From positions 1,326,626-1,390,625 of the forward strand of contig FLTS01000001.1 in NCBI GenBank assembly GCA_900078405.1: DNA of 64,000 nt, written 5' to 3'. The position numbers and the translations under genes are program-made. The DNA comes from an uncultured Stenotrophomonas sp. Lineage in GTDB: Bacteria; Pseudomonadota; Gammaproteobacteria; Xanthomonadales; Xanthomonadaceae. Of this stretch, positions 42,301-52,090 are shown piece after piece. The stretch's first letter is position 1. Each line of letters begins with the position of its first letter. The notes under the pieces were generated by a model that was not told the origin of the DNA, searched no databases, and saw nothing but the letters and a program-made list of their open reading frames with translations.

Positions 42301-43761
42301 ATGACGCCTGCCGCTTCGTCCCGTTCGCTGACCGAAGGCCCGATCGGCCGCAGCCTGCTGCTGTTCGCCCTGCCCATCCTCGCCGGCAACATCGCCCAAT
42401 CACTGAACGGTTCGGTCAACGCGATCTGGGTCGGCAAGTTCCTCGGCGAAGCGGCGCTGGCCGCCACGGCCAACGCCAACAACATCATGTTCTTCCTGAT
42501 CGGCTCGGTGTTCGGCATCGGCATGGCCGCCACCATCCTGATCGGCCAGGCCATCGGCGCACGCGACCTGCCGCAGGCGCGGCGGGTGATGGGCACCAGC
42601 GCCACCTTCTTCATCGGCCTGTCGGTGGTGATCGCGGTGCTGGGCTGGTTCCTGTCGCACCGGCTGCTGCTGGCGATGGGCACGCCGGCCGAGTCCCTGA
42701 CGATGGCCGACGCCTACCTGCGGGTGATCTTCCTGGCGATGCCGCTGCTGTACGCCTTCGCCTTCCTCACCGCGGCGCTGCGCGGCGCCGGCGACTCGCG
42801 CACGCCGTTCCGCTTCCTGCTGCTGTCGGTGCTGCTGGACATCGGCATCAACCCGCTGCTGATCTTCGGCCTCGGCCCGTTCCCGGAACTGGGCGTGGCC
42901 GGTGCGGCGTGGGCCACGTTCTGCGCGCAGGCGCTGTCGCTGGCGGCAATGCTGCTGTACCTGCGCAACAAGCGGCACATGCTGTGGCTGGGGCGCAAGG
43001 ACGCGGCGCTGCTGAAGATCGATGCGGCCATCCTCAAGGCGCTGGTGGTCAAGGGCGTGCCGATGGGCCTGCAGATGGTGCTGATCTCGCTGGCGATGAT
43101 CATGATGATCAGCATGGTCAACGGCTACGGGGTGGACACCGCCTCGGCCTACGGCGCGGCGCTGCAGCTGTGGACCTACGTGCAGATGCCGGCGATGGCG
43201 ATCGGCGCGGCGTGCTCGTCGATGGCGGCACAGAACGTGGGCGCCGGGCTGTGGCCGCGGGTGGACGCCACCGCGCGCATCGGCGTGCTGTTCAACTTCC
43301 TGCTGACCGGCGCGCTGATCGCGCCGATCATCCTGTTCGACCGCAGCACGCTGGCGCTGTTCCTGCCGGCGGCCAGCCCGGCGCTGGAGATCGGCCGCCA
43401 CCTCAACCACATCGCGGTGTGGTCGTTCCTGTTCTTCGGGGTGAATTTCGTGGTCGCCGGCGTGGTGCGCTCCACCGGCGCGGTGCTGGCGCCGCTGCTG
43501 GTGCTGGCAGTGGCGATGTGGGGCATCCGCGTGCCGTTCGCGCTGTGGATGCAGCCGCTGATGGGCGCCGACGCGATCTGGTGGAGCTTCCCGGTCAGCG
43601 CGTTCTGCTCGATGTTGCTGATCATGGCCTATTACCGCTGGGGCAACTGGCGCAAGGCCAGGATGATGGCCGCGCCAAGCCACGCCGGGGAACTGGCGAC
43701 GCCGGCCGAGGTACCGGCCTTGCCGCCGTCGCCGGTGGCCGACCCGGATGCCGGTACCTGA
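42301..43761 (+). CDS. MATE family efflux transporter
   Basis: A 486-residue multidrug exporter with two MatE halves (GPIGRSLLLFALPILAGN; LKALVVKGVPMGLQMVL) and 12 helices. It is closer to NorM/MepA-type MATE proteins than to the DinF-type gene at 30479. The ATG at 42301 directly precedes the first conserved segment. It stands alone on the plus strand, followed by a perfect inverted repeat. The substrate is unknown. Confidence 0.9.
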   Translation: MTPAASSRSLTEGPIGRSLLLFALPILAGNIAQSLNGSVNAIWVGKFLGEAALAATANANNIMFFLIGSVFGIGMAATILIGQAIGARDLPQARRVMGTSATFFIGLSVVIAVLGWFLSHRLLLAMGTPAESLTMADAYLRVIFLAMPLLYAFAFLTAALRGAGDSRTPFRFLLLSVLLDIGINPLLIFGLGPFPELGVAGAAWATFCAQALSLAAMLLYLRNKRHMLWLGRKDAALLKIDAAILKALVVKGVPMGLQMVLISLAMIMMISMVNGYGVDTASAYGAALQLWTYVQMPAMAIGAACSSMAAQNVGAGLWPRVDATARIGVLFNFLLTGALIAPIILFDRSTLALFLPAASPALEIGRHLNHIAVWSFLFFGVNFVVAGVVRSTGAVLAPLLVLAVAMWGIRVPFALWMQPLMGADAIWWSFPVSAFCSMLLIMAYYRWGNWRKARMMAAPSHAGELATPAEVPALPPSPVADPDAGT

Positions 43762-43780
43762 CGAAACGCACAACCCGTGT

Positions 43781-43844
43781 AGGAGCGACGCGAGTCGCGA
43801 CCGGGCTTCATCGGTAAAACCCGGTCGCGACTCGCGTCGCTCCT
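43781..43844. repeat. Perfect 25-base inverted repeat after the MATE gene
   Basis: Arms 43781-43805 and 43820-43844 are exactly reverse-complementary (outer AGGAGCGACGCGAGTCGCGA) around a 14-base loop. The wording matches the repeat after mutS (36238-36357), so they belong to one family. It separates the convergent MATE and GH109 genes and could act as a bidirectional terminator. Confidence 0.85.
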
Positions 43845-43864
43845 GCAGGTGGTCTGTTCGTGCC

Positions 43865-45220
43865 TCAGTAACGGCCGTCGAAGGCGAAGATCGGCTTGCG
43901 GTTGCGCCATGCGCCGCCGGTGAAGTCCGGGAACTCCAGGGTCTGGAAGCCATTGGCGATGGACTGCTCGGACAACGGCGTGATCGCGCTCCAGGCCACC
44001 GCGTCGAAGATGTCGATCGGCATCGGCGCCCTCGCCTTCAACGCCTCGACGAAGGCGTGGATGACGAACCAGTCCATGCCGCCGTGGCCGGCGCCGGCGG
44101 CGGTGTCGGCATGCTGCTTCCACAGCGGGTGCTCGTATTGATCCTGGTAGCGCGTGAAGTCCTCCCACTGGTGCGGCGGGCTGCGGCCCTCGATGTGGAT
44201 GCCGTTGTTCACGTCCATCCACAGGCCCTTGCTGCCCTGCACGCGGAAGCCCAGCGAATACGGCCGCGGCAGCGAGGTGTCGTGCTGCAGCAGGATCGTC
44301 TCGCCATTGGCACAGGCCAGCGTGGTGGTGACGATGTCGCCGAGCTTGAACTGCACCTGCGTACTCGGGTGGGTGGTGCCGCCGCTCTTTTCCACGGTGT
44401 AGTCGTGCAAACCGCGCGCCTTGCTGGCGAAGGCATTGATGTGGGTGAAGCGGTTGCCGCGGTTGATGCCCGTGTACATCGCGCACGGGCCGATGCCGTG
44501 GCTGGGGTACAGCTCGCCGTTGCGGCGCACTGAATGCTCGGTGCGCCAGCGCGCTTCCGACCAGCCCTTCGGCCCGAACTCGACGCCGCTGCCGTAGGGG
44601 TGCTCCGGGTTGCCGTCGTTGAACTTCACCCCGCGCAGGTCGTGCTGGTAGCCGCCCTGCAGGTGCACCAGCTCGCCGAACACCCCTTCGCGCACCATCT
44701 GCAAGGCCGCCATCACGTCGCGGCGATAGCACACGTTCTCCAGCAGCATGTACGGTGTGCCGGTGGACAGCTGGGTGTTGAGTACGTCCCAGTGGTCCTG
44801 CAGGGTGATGCCGGCTACCACCTCGCAGCCCACCGCGACGCCGGCCTGCATCGCCGCGATCGCCATCGGCGCGTGCCATTCCCACGGCGTGGCAATGACC
44901 ACGCCATCCAGCCCGCGTTGCGCCAGCAGGCGCTTCCATGCATTCACGTCGTGGTCGCCGCCGTAAGTCTTGGGCGCCGCCTTGCCGGCCCTGGCCACCT
45001 GCTCCACCGCGCGGCCGAGCATGATCGGCTCGATGTCGCACAGTGCGACCATATCCACGTCGTCGCGGCGCAGCAGTTCCTTGAGCAGTACCTGCCCGCG
45101 CATGCCGGTGCCGATCATGCCCAGCCGCAACGTGCGGTTGCGTGCCCAGGCCGGCGTGTCCGGCAGCAGGCTGGTGGCGGCCAGGGCTGCACCGGCCATG
45201 ATGAATTCCCTGCGTTTCAT
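43865..45220 (-). CDS. GH109-type alpha-N-acetylgalactosaminidase (Gfo/Idh/MocA fold)
   Basis: An NAD-dependent glycosidase that removes terminal alpha-GalNAc by a redox-elimination route. The 451-residue product has a Tat signal peptide (MKRREFIMAGAALAATSLLP), a Rossmann motif (LRLGMIGTGMRGQ) and a long C-terminal catalytic domain. The stretches GVGCEV-like AVGCEVVAGI, NVCYRRDVMA and HDTSLPRPYS fit family 109. Gfo/Idh/MocA sugar dehydrogenases of other kinds are the alternative. The neighbouring aga genes support the GalNAc assignment. Confidence 0.85.
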   Translation of the reverse strand: MKRREFIMAGAALAATSLLPDTPAWARNRTLRLGMIGTGMRGQVLLKELLRRDDVDMVALCDIEPIMLGRAVEQVARAGKAAPKTYGGDHDVNAWKRLLAQRGLDGVVIATPWEWHAPMAIAAMQAGVAVGCEVVAGITLQDHWDVLNTQLSTGTPYMLLENVCYRRDVMAALQMVREGVFGELVHLQGGYQHDLRGVKFNDGNPEHPYGSGVEFGPKGWSEARWRTEHSVRRNGELYPSHGIGPCAMYTGINRGNRFTHINAFASKARGLHDYTVEKSGGTTHPSTQVQFKLGDIVTTTLACANGETILLQHDTSLPRPYSLGFRVQGSKGLWMDVNNGIHIEGRSPPHQWEDFTRYQDQYEHPLWKQHADTAAGAGHGGMDWFVIHAFVEALKARAPMPIDIFDAVAWSAITPLSEQSIANGFQTLEFPDFTGGAWRNRKPIFAFDGRY

Positions 45221-45328
45221 TGCTTTTCCTCTTTCGTGGGCCGCGCCGGCACGGCCGGAGCGGCAGCGTCCTGTGGCGCCATCTTCCCCCCCTCCATGCC
45301 GCGCATGAAGGGGAGGAGGCCGGCGTCC

Positions 45329-48295
45329 TCAGAACTTGTAGGTCGCCGTCACGCTGTAGATGCGGCCGAAGTTGTTGGTGTAGCCGGAGAAGTTCATCCA
45401 GTCGTTGGGGTCGAAGAACGGCAGACGGTTGAACAGGTTCTTCACCGTCACGCCCACGCTCAGCTTTTCGACCGGCCGCCAGTTCACGCTGAGGTTGGCC
45501 GTCCACCACGACGGCGCGCCATCGCACTGGCCGGGCGACACTGCAACATAGCTGCCGGTGCAGGTTTCGGCGTTGTTGTCTTCCGCATCGATCCGGTCCC
45601 ACGCCCACTTGCTCTTGCCGACGTAGTTGACGTAGAAGCCGGTGTCCCAGTTGCCCTGGCTCCAGTTGGCGTTGAAGGTGGCGCGCACCCGCGGGTTGTT
45701 GTAGTAGCCGACGAAGTTGCCGTAGTACCAGCCGTCCACGTCATCGGAGTTGTACATGTTGCGGTGGCTGATGGTCGCGGCCACGCCGATGTTCAGGCGG
45801 CCCCACTCGCCCAGGTCGAAGCGGCTGCGCGCGTCCACATCGAAGCCGTCGATCAGGGTACGGCCGCGGTTCTTGTACTGGCCGATGACGCTGGCCACGT
45901 TGCCGGTGCTGTAGCCCGGCAGGGTGGAAGGACAGCTCACGCCGCTGGCCGGGTCGTTGCACATGCTGGCCAGCACGGCCAGGTTGGACAGGTCGGCTTC
46001 GGTGATCGGGAAGCGGGTCAGCGCGCTGATCTCCTCGGGGTTGCTGTAGTCCGGCGCGACGATCTCGTTGCGGCGGTAGACGAACCAGTAGTCGGCCGAC
46101 AGCGAAAGCCACGCGGTCGGCTCGAACACGAAGCCCAGGGTGGCGATCTTCGCCTTCTCCGGCTTCAGGTCCGGGTTCGGCTGGGTCATGCGCGCCACGT
46201 TGCGGCTGCAGTCGGAGTTGAACAGCGCGTTGCCCAGGTCCACGTCGGTCTGCCGCTGCGACTGCCGCAGCAGGCCGGCGATCGCGTTGGTCTCGGCGCA
46301 GCGGGTCTCGTCGCGGTAGCCGCCCAGCTGCGCGTACACGCCACCGGTGCCGGATTCGGCCAGGCTCGGCGCGCGGAAGCCCTCAGAATAGGTACCGCGC
46401 AGCATCAGCTGCGGCAACGCCTGGTACTTCAGGCCGATCTTCGGCGCGAGGTTGGCGCTGAAGTTCGGGTACTTGTCCACGCGCAGCGCCACATCCAGCT
46501 CCAGCTTCTCGGTGAGCGGGGCCACCGCTTCGGAGAACAGTGCGTAGGTGTTGCGCGCGCCGTCGAACCACGAGCCGCCCTGCTGGGTGATCAGGCCGTC
46601 GGCGGCGTCCTGGTTGCCCGGCGTGTAGAAGGTCTCGCGGGTGGCGTTGAAGCCGAACGCGGCGCGCACCTGCCCGGCCGGCATGTCGAACAGCGGGCCT
46701 TCGACCTTGCCGTCCAGGGTGTGCAGGCGGGTCCACGACTGGATGTCGAAGGTCGGGAACGCCTCGCGGATCAACGCGGCGTTGGCCTCGCTGATTTCGC
46801 CGAACTTGTACGCCGGATGGTCGGAGATGATGACGCGGCCGGTACCGGGGTCGATGGTGTACGGGCCGAAGGCCTTCTCGAAGCCTTTCAGATTGACGTT
46901 GGTGGTCTGGTAGGTGATCGAGTGCGAGCCGGCGGTGGCGAACGCGGTCTCCCAGTTCCAGTCGCCGATGCTGCCGCGCAGCCCGGCCACCGCGCGGTAG
47001 CTCTGGTCGGTGTTGCGCTGGCCGAAGTGGTTGCCACCCACGTCCTGCAGCAGGTAGCTCAGGCCGACCACGCCGCCCATCAAGGCCTTCAACTCGTCGC
47101 TTGCGTGGTTGTATTCGTTGTCCGGGCCCAGCCACGGGGTCAGGAACTGGTTGACGTTGTTGCCGGTGTTGCGCGAGAACCAGCTCTGCGGGTTGCCGGT
47201 GGTGGTGCCATAGGCGCGCGGCGTGCCGCCGTTGGCGCGCAGGTCGATGTCGGTATAGGTGAACTCGGCGAACGCCTCGGTGGCGTCGCTCACCTGGAAG
47301 TGCGCGTTGACGTAGGCGGTGACGCGCTTGGAATCGGCGCCGCCGTTGATCTCGTTGTTCATCCACGTCTGCCAGATGCAGCTGGTGCCGCCGGCGACGG
47401 CCAGCACGTTGTCGCAGCCCGGCGCCGCCTCGCGCACCATCGCGCCGGTGTTCGGGTCGATGGCGAAGTAGCTGCCGGGGTTGAACACGCCCGGCGCGCT
47501 GCCGGTGCCCAGCCGCAGGTTCTCGATGTAGCTGGGGTTGTTGACGTAGAACTGCTTCGGGTTCTTGTCGTACCACTCGCTCAACGGGATGGCGTCGCGC
47601 TTGTAGAAATTGACGCTGGCATAGACGTTGTAGCGGTCACTGGCCATGTCGCCGAAGCCGCCGGTGATGCTGGCCTGCTTCTCGCCGTAGGAGTCGAAGC
47701 GCGAGGCGGTGTCCCACGTGCCGCTGACTTCCAGCCCCTGGTACGAGCTCTTGGTGATGACGTTGATGACGCCGGCCACCGCATCGGTGCCGTACACCGC
47801 CGAGGCACCGTCGGTCAGCACCTCCATGCGCTCGATGGCGGCAGCGGGGATGGCATCGATATTGACGAACTGGGTCTGGAAGCCGGCCGGCGCGCCGTAG
47901 TAGGACAGGCGGCGGCCATTGAGCAGCACCAGCGTGCCCTGCGCGCCGAGACCGCGCAGGTTGGCCTGCGAGGCGCCGTCCGAGCCGGTGTACAGCGACT
48001 TGGAATCCACCTGCGCCGGACGTGCGGCCGGCAGGTTGTCGAGCACCTGCAACAGCGTGCGCGCGCCCATGTTCTCGATGTCCTGCCTGCTGATGACCTG
48101 CACCGGCGAGGCGGTTTCGATGTCGGTGCGGCGGATGTTGGAACCGGTGACCTCGACGCGGGCCAGTTCGGTGGCCTTGTCCTTGTCGGTGTCCTGCGCC
48201 ACGGCGGGCGCGGCGATGGCGATCAATGCGCTGGCCACCGCCAGCGACAGCGGGGTGAACAGGCAACGGTTGGAATTGCGACGGGCTGGCAACAT
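45329..48295 (-). CDS. TonB-dependent receptor of the GalNAc-glycan locus
   Basis: A 988-residue outer-membrane receptor. A signal peptide (ending PAVAQD, about residue 31) precedes a plug with ELARVEVTGSNIRRTDIETA and a carbohydrate-type RLLLNGRR-like LVLLNGRRLSYYG. A barrel follows, ending in YSVTATYKF. The head with IRRTDIETASPVQVI is typical of Xanthomonadales/Shewanella receptors for sugars. The start ATG at 48295 has a good ribosome site (AGGAGAG). It sits between GH31 and GH109, so it probably imports the GalNAc sugars they release. Confidence 0.9.
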   Translation of the reverse strand: MLPARRNSNRCLFTPLSLAVASALIAIAAPAVAQDTDKDKATELARVEVTGSNIRRTDIETASPVQVISRQDIENMGARTLLQVLDNLPAARPAQVDSKSLYTGSDGASQANLRGLGAQGTLVLLNGRRLSYYGAPAGFQTQFVNIDAIPAAAIERMEVLTDGASAVYGTDAVAGVINVITKSSYQGLEVSGTWDTASRFDSYGEKQASITGGFGDMASDRYNVYASVNFYKRDAIPLSEWYDKNPKQFYVNNPSYIENLRLGTGSAPGVFNPGSYFAIDPNTGAMVREAAPGCDNVLAVAGGTSCIWQTWMNNEINGGADSKRVTAYVNAHFQVSDATEAFAEFTYTDIDLRANGGTPRAYGTTTGNPQSWFSRNTGNNVNQFLTPWLGPDNEYNHASDELKALMGGVVGLSYLLQDVGGNHFGQRNTDQSYRAVAGLRGSIGDWNWETAFATAGSHSITYQTTNVNLKGFEKAFGPYTIDPGTGRVIISDHPAYKFGEISEANAALIREAFPTFDIQSWTRLHTLDGKVEGPLFDMPAGQVRAAFGFNATRETFYTPGNQDAADGLITQQGGSWFDGARNTYALFSEAVAPLTEKLELDVALRVDKYPNFSANLAPKIGLKYQALPQLMLRGTYSEGFRAPSLAESGTGGVYAQLGGYRDETRCAETNAIAGLLRQSQRQTDVDLGNALFNSDCSRNVARMTQPNPDLKPEKAKIATLGFVFEPTAWLSLSADYWFVYRRNEIVAPDYSNPEEISALTRFPITEADLSNLAVLASMCNDPASGVSCPSTLPGYSTGNVASVIGQYKNRGRTLIDGFDVDARSRFDLGEWGRLNIGVAATISHRNMYNSDDVDGWYYGNFVGYYNNPRVRATFNANWSQGNWDTGFYVNYVGKSKWAWDRIDAEDNNAETCTGSYVAVSPGQCDGAPSWWTANLSVNWRPVEKLSVGVTVKNLFNRLPFFDPNDWMNFSGYTNNFGRIYSVTATYKF

Positions 48296-48410
48296 CGGGT
48301 TCTCTCCTGGCGATGAGGCACGGAACAACGGATGGCGGGCGGTGCGGAACCGTTCCGCGGCACGGGACCGCGGGCGGGGTGTTGCTGGAACCGAAGGCAT
48401 CAAGCGGTGG

Positions 48411-51400
48411 TCATGGAGCGATCAATTCGGCCGAATCGCCCTCCTCGCCGATCAACACGGCGTTGGCCCAGTTGCCGCAGACCTGGGCGGGTTGCCTGCC
48501 CTGCGCACCCAGCGTGCGCAGGCTCAGGCGGGACAGGCCGCGGATGTCGAGCTCCGGCTTGACCACGCCGGGCGCCCGCACGAGGCCGCTGTCGTAGAGC
48601 AGGCGGCCGTCGCCCCACACCTGGAACTGCATGCCGCCGGCATCGCGGCAGGCATCGTCGATGCCGAGGTCGGCGCGCAGCAGCCGCCAATGGCCCTCCA
48701 GCGCCAGTTCGATGCGGCTTTGTGCGCCGACGCCGAAGCCGTGGCGGAACAGCAGGCCGTTCATGCGCAGGCCGTCGTCGCCGCGGAAGGCGCGGTCGGT
48801 GCGTACCTGGTCGGCCAGCGCGGCCGGCAGCGGCAGCCGGGAGAGGTATTGCTGCCGCGCCGGCCGCTCGGCCGCTTGCTGCTCGAGGATGCGGAAGGTG
48901 GACAGCACGATCGGGCCGACGTCGCGCGGCTGCAGCGCATCGACCGCGCGTGCGGCGCCGCCCTGCGCGGCAGTGACCATCGGGTCGTTGCCGGCCGCGC
49001 CATCGCCTTCCGGGTTCTGCACGCTCAATACGCGGAAGCGCAGCAGGCGGCCGGCATGGGCCGGGAAGTCGATCTGCTGCAGGCCCTGCTGCAACGACAA
49101 GCGGCCATGCGCGATCGGCTCGCCCCACTCACCGTTGCTGTCGGCCATGTAGATCTCGTAGTCGCGCACCTGGCCGTGCTTCCAGTGCTGATCGTTGCGC
49201 GGTGCCAGCTCGATGCCATCGATCATGCGCCGCTCGGCAAAACCGACCACCCATTCGTGCGCGCCGGTGCGGATAGCCTGGTTGCGCACGGTGCGGAACC
49301 ACGTGGCCGGGTCGTCGTCGAAGGCGTTCTCCAGCGGATAGCCCTGTTCTTCGGCCGGGCGGTTGACCACCAGCAGGCTGTCCGGCGGCAGCGCGCGGCC
49401 CTGTTCGGGCGCGGCCGGGAACACGTCGTCGGCCAATGCCGCGGCCACCGGAAAATCCAGTTGCAGGTGCAGCGGCTGGCGGATGTCCACCGGCGCGGTG
49501 CGCACGTGCAACGTGCCGTGGCGTTCGGCGGCATCGAAATACCAGCCTTCGCCAGCCACTTGCAGCGCGGCGGCATCGGCCAGTTGCAACAGCGCGCGGC
49601 CTTGCAGTTGCACACTGGCCGGTGCCTGCCGGTTGAGCACGCGCAAGCCGTAGCGGCGCTGCGGCAATTGGCCCTGGTACGCGCCCTGCACCGCGCCCAG
49701 CGCCACCCGCACCGGGCCACTGCCCTGTGCCGGCGCCTGCACCTCGATGCGCTGAGTGCTGGATTCGCCCTGCTGGTAGCGGCGGGTGCTGCCGTCGTCC
49801 TCGTACAGCGTGTAACTGGAGTCGCCCTGCGGATAGAGGTCGAAGGTCACCTCGTCCAGCGGCTTCTCGCCATCGAACAGCATGGCCGGGTACATCGGCA
49901 GGATCGCGCCGGCGCGCACGAACAGCGGCAGCGTGGCCAGGTCCACCTCGCGGTCAAGCTGGCGGCCTTCGGTACCGGCCTGGACGCGGCGGCCGTCCCA
50001 GTAGTCGTACCAGCCGCCCTCGGGCAGGTGGATGTCGCGGCGCCAGCCGCGGCTGGCACTCTGGCTGCGGTAGACCGGCGCCACCAGCAGGTCGCGGCCG
50101 AGCAGGAACTGGTACTTGTAGGCCTCGTCCTGCGCATGCGGGTCGCGCGGGTAATCCCACATCAGCCCGCGCACCGGCGGCGCGCCGCTCTGTGCAGCCT
50201 CGTGCACCAGCCCGTACATGTACGGGGTCAGGCGCATCTTCAACTTCAGGTAGTCGCGGTTGATGCTGCGGTAGGGTTCGTCGAACCACCACGGGTGCTT
50301 GCGCGCGTTGGCCGACCAGCCGGACATGCCCATCAGCACCGGCGTGAACGCCTTCCATTGCAGGTCGCGGGTGAAGGTTTCGGCGCTGCCGCCGAAGATC
50401 GCATCGACGTCGCCACTGGCATAGGCCATGCCGGACAGACCCGAACCGATCAGGGTCGGCACGTGCCAGCGGATGTAGTCCCAGCTGCTGCTCTGGTCGC
50501 CGGTCCACGCCACCGCGTAGCGCTGGATGCCGGCCCAGCCCATCACCGTCCACAGGAACGGGCGCGAGTCGGAGTTGTGCAGGATGCCGTCGTAGGCGGA
50601 CTTGTTGGCGTCCAACGCGAACTGGTAGCCGCGCCCGGTCCACGCCACGTCCAGCTTCTGCACGCGGCTGCCGGCCTTGCCGACTTCCCAGGCGATCTTG
50701 TCGACGCCGTTCTCGGTCCACAGCCCGGTCCTGAAGCCGTATTCCGCCAGTCCCCGCACGGTTTCCGGCAACTGTCTGTAGCCGCAGCCGTAGCCGTCAT
50801 TGGGCAGGATCCAGCCGCCGGGCATGTCGTGTTCGCGGTATTGCCGGGCGACGCTGTCGATCACGTCCGGGGTGGTACCGGTGGGGCCGTCGCTCCAGCC
50901 CTCGGGCACGCTGCCGGGCTTCTTGACGTTGTCGCCGTCGTTGTAGCAGTCGGCATCGCCGTAGGACAGCGCCCAGCGCGCGAGCATGGCCGGGCGACCG
51001 GTCAACTGCGTGTAGCGCTCGATCAGCTTCGGCAGGCCGTCGCCGACGAAGTAGTACGCGTCGAAGCGGTCCTCGCGGTGCAGCAACGTGGCCTGGTCCG
51101 CTTCGCGCAGGTCGTAGCTGCCGTCGCTCCACGTGTTGCGCAGCATGCCCCAGCCGCGCGAACTGAGCAGCATCGGCGCCGGGCTCGGGCGGTCGCCCTC
51201 TTCCCAGCCACCGGAATAGGAAATCTCCAGTTCACGGCCCTTGAACTGGTAGCGGCCGTTCTGCTGGCCGCCGCCGTAGAAGGCCTCATCGGCCTGCGAG
51301 GACAGCACCTGCACGCTCTGCGCGGCATCGAGGTCGAGCGCTTGCAGTTCCTGCCACAACGCCACCGGTTGGCCGTCGTCCAGACGCTCCAGCCGCAACC

Positions 51401-51773
51401 GCAGCGGTTGCCGCTGCACGTGCAGCACCAGCGCGTCGGTGCGCACGCGGATTTCCTGCACATCCTCTTCCAGTTGCGCGCGCACCTCGCCCCTAGGCTG
51501 CGGCAGCACGATGGGCACAGCCTTGTCGCCGGCACCGGTCAGCTTGCCGTGGCGGCCGGCCCGCACCCGCACGATGTCCGCCGCCGGCAGCTCGATGCGC
51601 AGGCGCGTGCCGTTGTCGGTCAGCAGGTCCCAACCGTGCACGCCGTCGCGGCCGGCGCTGGCGCCAACCGAGCGCAGGTTGCCCACCGGCTCGGCCCGTA
51701 CCGGCAGGGCCGGCAGCAGCAGGGCGGCGGACAACGCCAGCAGCAACGACGATCGACGTACGCGGTAGTGCAC
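48411..51773 (-). CDS. GH31 glycosidase with CBM32-like and NPCBM domains
   Basis: A 1120-residue exported glycoside hydrolase starting at GTG with a signal peptide (LLLALSAALLLPALPVRAEP). The GH31 barrel has the nucleophile region KLDVAWTG and the acid/base region AVAWTGDQSSSW. The DUF5110-type and beta domains follow. A discoidin-like CBM32 (about 800-930) and a C-terminal NPCBM domain (MNGLLFRHGFGVGAQSRIEL) close the protein. This architecture resembles GH31 alpha-N-acetylgalactosaminidases, and the aga neighbours agree. The exact specificity is inferred. It starts 115 bases before the TonB gene on the same strand. Confidence 0.85.
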   Translation of the reverse strand: MHYRVRRSSLLLALSAALLLPALPVRAEPVGNLRSVGASAGRDGVHGWDLLTDNGTRLRIELPAADIVRVRAGRHGKLTGAGDKAVPIVLPQPRGEVRAQLEEDVQEIRVRTDALVLHVQRQPLRLRLERLDDGQPVALWQELQALDLDAAQSVQVLSSQADEAFYGGGQQNGRYQFKGRELEISYSGGWEEGDRPSPAPMLLSSRGWGMLRNTWSDGSYDLREADQATLLHREDRFDAYYFVGDGLPKLIERYTQLTGRPAMLARWALSYGDADCYNDGDNVKKPGSVPEGWSDGPTGTTPDVIDSVARQYREHDMPGGWILPNDGYGCGYRQLPETVRGLAEYGFRTGLWTENGVDKIAWEVGKAGSRVQKLDVAWTGRGYQFALDANKSAYDGILHNSDSRPFLWTVMGWAGIQRYAVAWTGDQSSSWDYIRWHVPTLIGSGLSGMAYASGDVDAIFGGSAETFTRDLQWKAFTPVLMGMSGWSANARKHPWWFDEPYRSINRDYLKLKMRLTPYMYGLVHEAAQSGAPPVRGLMWDYPRDPHAQDEAYKYQFLLGRDLLVAPVYRSQSASRGWRRDIHLPEGGWYDYWDGRRVQAGTEGRQLDREVDLATLPLFVRAGAILPMYPAMLFDGEKPLDEVTFDLYPQGDSSYTLYEDDGSTRRYQQGESSTQRIEVQAPAQGSGPVRVALGAVQGAYQGQLPQRRYGLRVLNRQAPASVQLQGRALLQLADAAALQVAGEGWYFDAAERHGTLHVRTAPVDIRQPLHLQLDFPVAAALADDVFPAAPEQGRALPPDSLLVVNRPAEEQGYPLENAFDDDPATWFRTVRNQAIRTGAHEWVVGFAERRMIDGIELAPRNDQHWKHGQVRDYEIYMADSNGEWGEPIAHGRLSLQQGLQQIDFPAHAGRLLRFRVLSVQNPEGDGAAGNDPMVTAAQGGAARAVDALQPRDVGPIVLSTFRILEQQAAERPARQQYLSRLPLPAALADQVRTDRAFRGDDGLRMNGLLFRHGFGVGAQSRIELALEGHWRLLRADLGIDDACRDAGGMQFQVWGDGRLLYDSGLVRAPGVVKPELDIRGLSRLSLRTLGAQGRQPAQVCGNWANAVLIGEEGDSAELIAP

Positions 51774-51849
51774 CTTGCCCCCAGGCCCGTGCGACGGGCG
51801 TTCATAAGCGGTCGGGCCGACTCTAGGGCAGCAATTCGAAAGATGTCAA

Positions 51850-51892
51850 TAAAATGAAAGCAAAAGACAAGATATTTTCATAAAATCGAAAG
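51850..51892 (-). promoter_or_regulatory. Candidate AgaR operator upstream of the GH31 gene
   Basis: On the minus strand CTTTCGATTTTATG (51892-51879) and TTTTGCTTTCATTTT (about 51866-51852) form the CTTTC-type repeats that AgaR/DeoR regulators of GalNAc genes recognise. It lies about 80-120 bases before the GH31 start, in an AT-rich block that contrasts with the surrounding DNA. Confidence 0.5.
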
Positions 51893-52027
51893 TTTGTGCA
51901 AAGCACCACTTTCCATCCTTGCAAGAAACCCCCAATTCAGCTGCCACGAAAGCATATCCGGGAAAACCTTTCGCTTCGGGGATACTCGGCCCGGATGAAA
52001 TCATCCCTCACCACATCTTTCTATTTA

Positions 52028-52052
52028 CTTTCGTTATTTGACATTTCGAAAG
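52028..52052. promoter_or_regulatory. Candidate AgaR operator upstream of agaS
   Basis: CTTTCG (52028-52033) and CGAAAG (52047-52052) form a palindrome with a 13-base spacer, 38 bases before the agaS ATG. Further CTTTC or GAAAG pentamers occur at 51909, 51948 and 51969, so the 317-base gap holds a cluster of such words. An AGGAG ribosome site stands directly before agaS. Confidence 0.5.
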
Positions 52053-52090
52053 AAAAGGCGGATCGTGCGCCGGCCTCACAGGAGCCCTGA

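Noticed and set aside
44534..51857. Very long plus-strand open frames (about 1260 and 1312 codons) opposite the TonB receptor and GH31 genes
   Set aside because: Antisense shadows; composition is that of reversed codons and no motif or ribosome site supports them.
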